NCBI RefSeq assembly: GCF_035319885.1 | Contig: NZ_CP141285.1 | Location: 1,798,001 to 1,862,000, forward strand | DNA length: 64,000 bases | Direction: 5' to 3' | DNA from: Altererythrobacter sp. H2 | GTDB lineage: Bacteria > Pseudomonadota > Alphaproteobacteria > Sphingomonadales > Sphingomonadaceae | Shown here: piece after piece, positions 59,764-64,000 of the stretch | Layout: every line of letters begins with the position of its first letter | Position numbering within the stretch: position 1 is the stretch's first letter | Notes under the pieces: generated by a model | What the model was told of the DNA's origin: nothing | What the model saw: only the letters and a program-made list of their open reading frames with translations | The model's database searches: none | Made by a program: the position numbers and the translations under genes

Positions 59764-60740
59764 GGTATCCCGCATCCGAGAAGCTGGAGATCATCAGGAT
59801 CGTCGAGCAGTCGCACCTGCCCGCCAAGCGTACGCTGGACCAGCTCGGCGTGGCACGGCGGACCTTCTATCGCTGGTATGACCGCTACCTCGAAGGTGGG
59901 CCGGAGGCGCTCCAGGACCGTCCTTCAGCGCCGAGCCGGGTGTGGAACCGTATTGGGCCCGAGGTGCAGGACCAGATCGTCGAGATGGCTCTGGAGCAGA
60001 CCGATCTCAGTCCCCGCGAGCTGGCGGTGCGCTTCACCGACGAGAAGCGCTACTTCGTGTCCGAAGCCACGGTTTACCGGCTGCTGAAGGCCCATGATCT
60101 GATCACCAGCCCGGCCTACACGGTGATCAAGGCGGCAGAGGCGTTCCACACGCAGACCTCTCGACCCAATGAGATGTGGCAGACGGATTTTACCTACTTC
60201 AAGATCATCGGATGGGGCTGGGTCTATCTCTCGACCGTGCTCGACGATTACTCACGCTACATCATCGCCTGGAAGCTCTGCACCACCATGCGAGCCGAGG
60301 ACGTCACTGACACGCTCGATATGGCGCTGGCAGCTTCAGGCTGCAACCACGCCAACGTGCTGCACAGGCCCCGCCTGCTGTCGGACAATGGCCCCAGCTA
60401 CATTGCCGGGGAACTAGCCGAATACATCGAGGCAAACAGGATGAGCCATGTGCGCGGCGCTCCCTTCCATCCGCAGACGCAGGGCAAGATCGAACGCTGG
60501 CACCAGACCCTGAAGAACCGCGTGCTGCTGGAAAACTACTTCCTGCCCGGCGATCTCCAACAGCAGATCGAGGCCTTCGTCGAGCACTATAACCACCAGC
60601 GCTACCACGAGAGCCTGGACAATGTGACACCCGCCGATGCCTACTTCGGCAGGGCTGCCGCCATCATCAAACGAAGAGAAAGGATCAAGCGAAAGACACT
60701 CGAACATCGGCGCTTGCAACACTGCAAGCTCGCCGCCTAA
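59760..60740 (+). CDS. IS3-family transposase OrfB (DDE integrase)
   Basis: 326 residues from the ATG at 59760. N-terminal HTH (HLPAKRTLDQLGVARRTFYR), then the rve integrase fold with D in WQTDFTYFK, D in LLSDNGPSY and E in GKIERWHQTLK. Intact DDE triad; the C-terminus HYNHQRYHESLDNVTPADAYFG is typical. Confidence 0.92.
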   Translation: MRYPASEKLEIIRIVEQSHLPAKRTLDQLGVARRTFYRWYDRYLEGGPEALQDRPSAPSRVWNRIGPEVQDQIVEMALEQTDLSPRELAVRFTDEKRYFVSEATVYRLLKAHDLITSPAYTVIKAAEAFHTQTSRPNEMWQTDFTYFKIIGWGWVYLSTVLDDYSRYIIAWKLCTTMRAEDVTDTLDMALAASGCNHANVLHRPRLLSDNGPSYIAGELAEYIEANRMSHVRGAPFHPQTQGKIERWHQTLKNRVLLENYFLPGDLQQQIEAFVEHYNHQRYHESLDNVTPADAYFGRAAAIIKRRERIKRKTLEHRRLQHCKLAA

Positions 60741-60814
60741 ACATCAATCCGAGACGAGGCCCACACTCCGCTGATCTACGCCGCGAGTTGTGCCAAATGT
60801 TCTGACGACGGACA

Positions 60815-60953
60815 CCACCATGACCGCGGTGAAACCCTTCTTCTGGTTCGAGAGCGCACGGGTGCGCAGCCAGTTGTCGAGCGACGGCTTGCCGCAAGAA
60901 AATGACGTAAGATCGTGCGCTTCGCTGAGCGGCTCGGGTGCGGAGATTGGCAC
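60815..60953 (-). pseudogene. GNAT toxin (TacT-like), N-terminal fragment
   Basis: From the GTG at 60953, 46 residues remain: PISAPEPLSEAHDLTSFSCG, KPSLDNWLRTRALSNQKKGF, TAVMVV. This is the start of the GNAT acetyltransferase toxins that acetylate aminoacyl-tRNA. The gene runs into the right end of the IS3 element and has lost the acetyl-CoA site. It follows the DUF1778 antitoxin by 9 bases. Confidence 0.75.
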
Positions 60954-60962
60954 GGCGCCGGC

Positions 60963-61259
60963 CTATTCGGCAGCAGGCTTTGATTCCCACGGAGCAGGCC
61001 GATTCAGCAACTCGACCATTTCCGGCACGGGCTTCGCCGGGCGGTCGAGCATGTCGACGAAGGCGGCGAAACCTTCGGGCGACATGCGAATGAGCGTGTT
61101 CTCCATGATCACCTCTTCTGCCGTACGCACCGCCGCATCGCGCATGAATTCGGTGCGTGACCGCCCCCGCAGGCTCGCCGCGCGGTCGATGATCGCAATG
61201 TCGGCATCGGCAAGCCGCATCGAAAGCGGATGATCCTTGCGCTGTGTCGCGTGAGCCAT
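60963..61259 (-). CDS. DUF1778 antitoxin (TacA-like), orphaned
   Basis: 98 residues from the ATG at 61259, with AAGGAG upstream. Ribbon-helix-helix (DHPLSMRLADADIAIIDRAA, SLRGRSRTEFMRDAAV) then the toxin-binding tail (RMSPEGFAAFVDMLDRPAKP). Intact, but its GNAT toxin is truncated, so it is now an orphan antitoxin that could still protect against related toxins. Confidence 0.88.
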   Translation of the reverse strand: MAHATQRKDHPLSMRLADADIAIIDRAASLRGRSRTEFMRDAAVRTAEEVIMENTLIRMSPEGFAAFVDMLDRPAKPVPEMVELLNRPAPWESKPAAE

Positions 61260-61542
61260 GGTCAATCTCCTTGAGGCTGATCTAGCGCAATGTATCGCAT
61301 TTTGCAATACGGAGTCAGTGTTGATGGCCGGTCTGGGAGACGGCAGTGCCCCGCCCTTCCCTTTGGTGTGGCGACTTCGTTTTTGCACCCGCACTGGCCG
61401 CGCGCGGTCGAGGGTCAATGTCCGGCCCGCGCCGGTTCCCCGGCCTTCGCCGGGGTCACCCGTGTAGGACATGACCCTGCGACCTGTGCCGCGCGGCCTT
61501 TCTGTTCGGTGCAACGCGCCACCAACACGAAAGGAACATCTC
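61260..61542. promoter_or_regulatory. Control region of the antitoxin gene and leader of the next gene
   Basis: 283 bases without a gene. Near the antitoxin start are repeated GCAAT-type elements (GCAATGTA, GCAATACG), likely its operator, with TTGCAA on the minus strand as a possible -35. At 61438-61455 is a perfect hairpin CCCCGGC-CTTC-GCCGGGG, 87 bases upstream of the next rightward gene. Confidence 0.4.
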
Positions 61543-61785
61543 ATGGCCCGCACGTCCCAAGCACCCGCCCCTGCAACCGCGCCCGAGCCCAAGGCTCCGG
61601 ATTTCATCGCCTGGCATGTCAGCAATCGCGGCGACAAGGCCTTCTGGACCAAAGTCGGAGCCGCATGGTTCCACCGCGACCGCAAGGGCTTGTCGCTCCA
61701 GCTTGAGGTCGTGCCGATCAATGGCCGGATCGTCCTGCGGACCCCGCTCGACGATGAGAGCAAGGAGGTGCAACCGGGCGCTTAG
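61543..61785 (+). CDS. Small conserved plasmid-type protein (80 aa)
   Basis: 80 residues from the ATG at 61543, preceded by AAGGAA. An Ala/Pro-rich start leads to FIAWHVSNRGDKAFWTKVGA, AWFHRDRKGLSLQLEVVP and GRIVLRTP, an all-beta small domain. I recall near-identical layouts near relaxase and ArdC genes in sphingomonads. No function known. Confidence 0.55.
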   Translation: MARTSQAPAPATAPEPKAPDFIAWHVSNRGDKAFWTKVGAAWFHRDRKGLSLQLEVVPINGRIVLRTPLDDESKEVQPGA

Positions 61786-61881
61786 CGCCCGGCGATGCCG
61801 CTTACCAGACTTGGCGAGGGGCATTGGGTTCAGTTTGAATTCTAGCCTGCAATCATGGCGGATTGTTGCTATACTAGGGAC

Positions 61882-62097
61882 ATGACCGCAAAAGATCGAT
61901 GGGAAATGAACCTAGCCTGCCCCGAGTGCGGAGCGTTAGGCACGGCTGACGTGTTTCAATATGATGGTTGGTCGTTCAGCAGTGACAGCCGAACTCATGT
62001 GTCGTCGGTGTCGCAGGGATTCAGAATTCATGGTGCAAGGAATGATCGCGAGCAAGACAGGGTTTTCTGCGAAAAATGTGAAGTCCAAGTCAAATGA
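61882..62097 (+). CDS. Small zinc-ribbon-like protein (71 aa)
   Basis: 71 residues from the ATG at 61882, with AGGGA upstream. CPECGA near the N-terminus and CEKC near the C-terminus form a likely zinc ribbon around a short beta segment. Coupled to the next gene by ATGA. Unrecognised otherwise. Confidence 0.5.
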   Translation: MTAKDRWEMNLACPECGALGTADVFQYDGWSFSSDSRTHVSSVSQGFRIHGARNDREQDRVFCEKCEVQVK

Positions 62098-62315
62098 CTA
62101 ATCCTAAGCGCCCACGTGATGCGAGCCAGCTTGCGAAGCTGATGGTCGATATCGCGACTGGCGAAAAAGCCGGCGAGGAACTGACACCTACACAGGAAAG
62201 GGCTTCAAAGGGCGGGCAAAAAGGCGGAAAGGCCCGCGCTCGCGCGCTTTCACCAGCCGAGCGGTCAGAAATTGCCAGCATCGCCGCACAAGCGCGCTGG
62301 AAGAAGACCAGCTAA
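62094..62315 (+). CDS. Small basic protein with KGGxKGG motif (73 aa)
   Basis: 73 residues. PKRPRDASQLAKLMVDIATG, then SKGGQKGGKARARALSPAER and IASIAAQARWKK. This is a widespread small basic family on bacterial mobile elements, sometimes labelled histone-like or RNA-binding on composition alone. It ends 4 bases inside the convergent gene at 62312. Confidence 0.6.
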   Translation: MTNPKRPRDASQLAKLMVDIATGEKAGEELTPTQERASKGGQKGGKARARALSPAERSEIASIAAQARWKKTS

Positions 62316-62782
62316 GCAGCTCGCTTCCCATCCCAGAACCGGCGCTCCTCAACGTCATCGCGAAAATCGAGTAGCATCGGAAGCGGGGGCTGATCGGGGT
62401 TCTGGTCGTTGTAGACTTCAACGTCCGTCGCAAGCTGAACGCAGTCGCCGACGATCTGCTGTCTGCGCTGAATAAAAGCCTTCTGCATATGATCACGCGG
62501 AGCATGGCCCAAAATGGCCCAGAACGTGTGCTGCACGCCCCCTTTGGTGACGCGAACAGCGTGGTTCTTGCGATAACGACGCCCCAACCTGTCAGTCGCA
62601 TATTCCTCGCGAAGCGCCCGCGACATGTCGTCTGCCAACTTGTCGAACGGGTCAGGGGCCGGAACTTCGATCATCCCTCGCTGTGCACCCCAGACCACTG
62701 CATCGCGCGGACGGGCGGGGAGATACCCGTGCTCCTTCTCGTATTCGTGCCAAATGTGCTGCAACTGCTCATTGTAAGTCAT
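62312..62782 (-). CDS. Hypothetical protein paired with the Xre-ImmA gene
   Basis: 156 residues. Helical and charged: YNEQLQHIWHEYEKEHGYLP, ADDMSRALREEYATDRLGRR, then HTFWAILGHAPRDHMQKAFI, RRQQIVGDCVQLATDVEVYN. I have no domain name for it. The gene lies 9 bases after the Xre-ImmA stop on the same strand, so the two form an operon, possibly a toxin-antitoxin or phage-sensing pair. Confidence 0.6.
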   Translation of the reverse strand: MTYNEQLQHIWHEYEKEHGYLPARPRDAVVWGAQRGMIEVPAPDPFDKLADDMSRALREEYATDRLGRRYRKNHAVRVTKGGVQHTFWAILGHAPRDHMQKAFIQRRQQIVGDCVQLATDVEVYNDQNPDQPPLPMLLDFRDDVEERRFWDGKRAA

Positions 62783-62791
62783 CGTAAACTC

Positions 62792-63928
62792 CTAAAGCGC
62801 GACAGGCGCTGGTTCACCCCAGCCGTCCACGACAGCATAGGGTGCGATATGATGGCGAACCTTCACTTTAAGACGTGCCAAATACTCAGGCCGATCTAAT
62901 CGACGCTGCACTTGGCCCGTAACGATGCCCGGATGCCGCCCAATGCGACGGGCGAATCCAACAATATCCTTCTCAGAAATATAAGGCGCCTTCCGCATAA
63001 TGAAGGAATCCAACTGAACTTTTGGAACGCAGAAATCCGCCGCCTCAGCGTTCGCCTTTAATTCGCAAGGCGGAAGCCCGTCATTTTCAAGCTTCAGGTC
63101 AATATCGACTTCAATCTCTTCGTCGGGAATACCCTTCCCATCACCATTGAGGACATGTTCAATTTCATGGCGCAAGACGAACCAGAAATTATCAATGCGA
63201 TCAAAGCGAGTGCTCATGCCGATCACCGGTGAATTGTCATCAAGCCAAAAGCAGACGCCGTCGATCAAGGCTTTGGGCAACGTCTCGACAATCGCGAAGC
63301 GCACACCGCATTCAGCCAAGATGCGGGGCACATGGCGAACTTCTTCGGGATCCATCATGTGCCGAGGCAAAAGTTCGCCGACTGCTTCTCTAAGCCTCCG
63401 CTCCGAATACGGTGCCAATACCATTTCAGAACAAATCTGCTTTACGCGGAACAGCCACGCCAGCTGCGCCATGTTGGCCGGTTCATCGTAGCTTTTCTTC
63501 TTTGCAGCATGAGCGAGACCAGGAATGTCCCGGACATCGTTCTTCCGGAAGAATCGCATCAGCTGCGCTTCAAGAAGGGGAACAGGAGTATCCTCCAACC
63601 AGCCGCGCTTGATCATTTCTCGAACAGGGTAAGCACTCTGGAAGAGAGCCCTTTTCGCGATGCTCGGGTCTGGCGCACTTGCGCGAGACATCTCATAAGC
63701 ATTCTGCAAGTTCGAGAAGAAAATGGGCGATACATCGAAGGCCTCCCCCAATGCCTTCGCCATCTCCGGGCTGATGCCCCTCTTGCCGGAGATGATCATA
63801 TTGATCCCCTGTTCGGGGACGCCCAGAATGTATGCGAGATCGCGCTGGAGCCACCCACGTGCCTCCAGCTCTTCCGCGATAAACTCTCCGGGATGGGGAA
63901 CGTCGGTCAAGCAAGCTGCGCTAGTCAT
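62792..63928 (-). CDS. HigA-type HTH fused to ImmA/IrrE metallopeptidase
   Basis: 378 residues from the ATG at 63928; the frame is open further upstream but the family sequence begins here (HPGEFIAEELEARGWLQRDL). HTH with GVPEQGINMIISGKRGISPE (about 35-60). The C-terminal ImmA/IrrE-like domain carries HEIEH (zincin HExxH) near 240 and a downstream EAADFCVP glutamate region. ImmA proteases cleave repressors. Fused forms are often controllers or toxin modules on mobile elements. Confidence 0.85.
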   Translation of the reverse strand: MTSAACLTDVPHPGEFIAEELEARGWLQRDLAYILGVPEQGINMIISGKRGISPEMAKALGEAFDVSPIFFSNLQNAYEMSRASAPDPSIAKRALFQSAYPVREMIKRGWLEDTPVPLLEAQLMRFFRKNDVRDIPGLAHAAKKKSYDEPANMAQLAWLFRVKQICSEMVLAPYSERRLREAVGELLPRHMMDPEEVRHVPRILAECGVRFAIVETLPKALIDGVCFWLDDNSPVIGMSTRFDRIDNFWFVLRHEIEHVLNGDGKGIPDEEIEVDIDLKLENDGLPPCELKANAEAADFCVPKVQLDSFIMRKAPYISEKDIVGFARRIGRHPGIVTGQVQRRLDRPEYLARLKVKVRHHIAPYAVVDGWGEPAPVAL

Positions 63929-64000
63929 GGCCCGGCCCTCCTCAGTGTGTGTCGTCAATTTCCAAAATCCTAATCGCTGGTGGTCTCTCGTCTTCAAGCA

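Larger units (their letters stand above)
59304..60814 (+). mobile_element. IS3-family insertion sequence without target duplication
   Basis: 1511 bp. Inverted repeats of 26 bases (21 identical) start TGTCCCCCGTCAG at 59304 and, on the other strand, TGTCCGTCGTCAG at 60814. Two overlapping ORFs lie between. The flanking bases do not match each other, and the element separates two unrelated broken genes (hsdM on the left, a GNAT toxin on the right), so DNA next to it has been deleted or recombined. Confidence 0.88.

Noticed and set aside
1-64000. CRISPR arrays
   Set aside because: No regularly spaced direct repeats were found by reading, and no cas-like proteins are present.

Overview
The window is high-GC alphaproteobacterial DNA, most likely from a sphingomonad (Sphingomonadales). 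That guess rests on recognisable protein families: an S24 repressor followed by a small SNase-like protein, DUF5818-like and DUF6961-like proteins; a sphingomonad-type plasmid backbone (DUF6915-, DUF6878- and DUF2493-like proteins, SSB, ArdC, a large ParB-like protein); and TonB-receptor/PhoD cargo. Nearly everything is accessory: defence systems, anti-defence genes, wrecked conjugation genes, toxin-antitoxin pairs and insertion sequences. No housekeeping genes are visible.

Layout. 1-13.9 kb: a DNA-phosphorothioation-type defence island. The end of an sspC-like ATPase gene and an sspD-like ATP-pyrophosphatase gene run rightward. They meet tail to tail a leftward five-gene operon of sspF-, sspG- and sspH-like genes, a DUF262 protein and a Ser/Thr kinase. 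14-17.4 kb: a regulator/DUF4258 pair, then an S24 repressor with clear operator palindromes and a string of small genes. 17.4-19.9 kb: an intact IS66-family element with an 8-bp target duplication. 20.2-26.6 kb: a two-gene leftward operon encoding a 1643-residue NERD / tandem-kinase / SF1-helicase protein and a 506-residue partner, resembling type I Mokosh. 26.8-35.4 kb: a plasmid or ICE leading-region-like block (SSB, ArdC, ParB-like protein, several small families), nearly all on one strand and with structured leaders. 35.7-43.4 kb: metabolic cargo (WYL regulator, GST, hydrolase, LysR, PhoD phosphatase, TonB receptor). 43.9-45.5 kb: an IS1182-family element. 45.5-50.2 kb: a RES/Xre toxin-antitoxin pair, the collapsed remnant of a methylase/helicase gene, a Toprim protein, and a tyrosine integrase beside a tRNA-Lys 3' fragment (att site). 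50.4-52.4 kb: remnants of coupling-protein and relaxase genes, and a second ArdC. 52.7-59.3 kb: a type I restriction-modification operon, hsdR-hsdS-prrC-like-hsdM, whose hsdM is cut by an IS3-family element. The far side of that element lies in a truncated GNAT toxin gene, with its DUF1778 antitoxin intact. 61.5-63.9 kb: small genes and an Xre/ImmA protein.

How the parts fit (inference): the first 14 kb would mark DNA with phosphorothioate (SspABCD-type, with sspA and sspB expected upstream of the window) and restrict unmarked DNA through the FGH operon. The DUF262 protein and the kinase are unusual additions that may sense or switch the response. The type I system carries an embedded PrrC-like RNase, a known back-up against phage inhibition of restriction, but its methylase subunit has lost its C-terminus. 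The ArdC/SSB/ParB block is the opposite function, protecting incoming plasmid DNA. Relaxase, coupling-protein and methylase/helicase genes are reduced to their ends, so the element has probably lost self-transfer.
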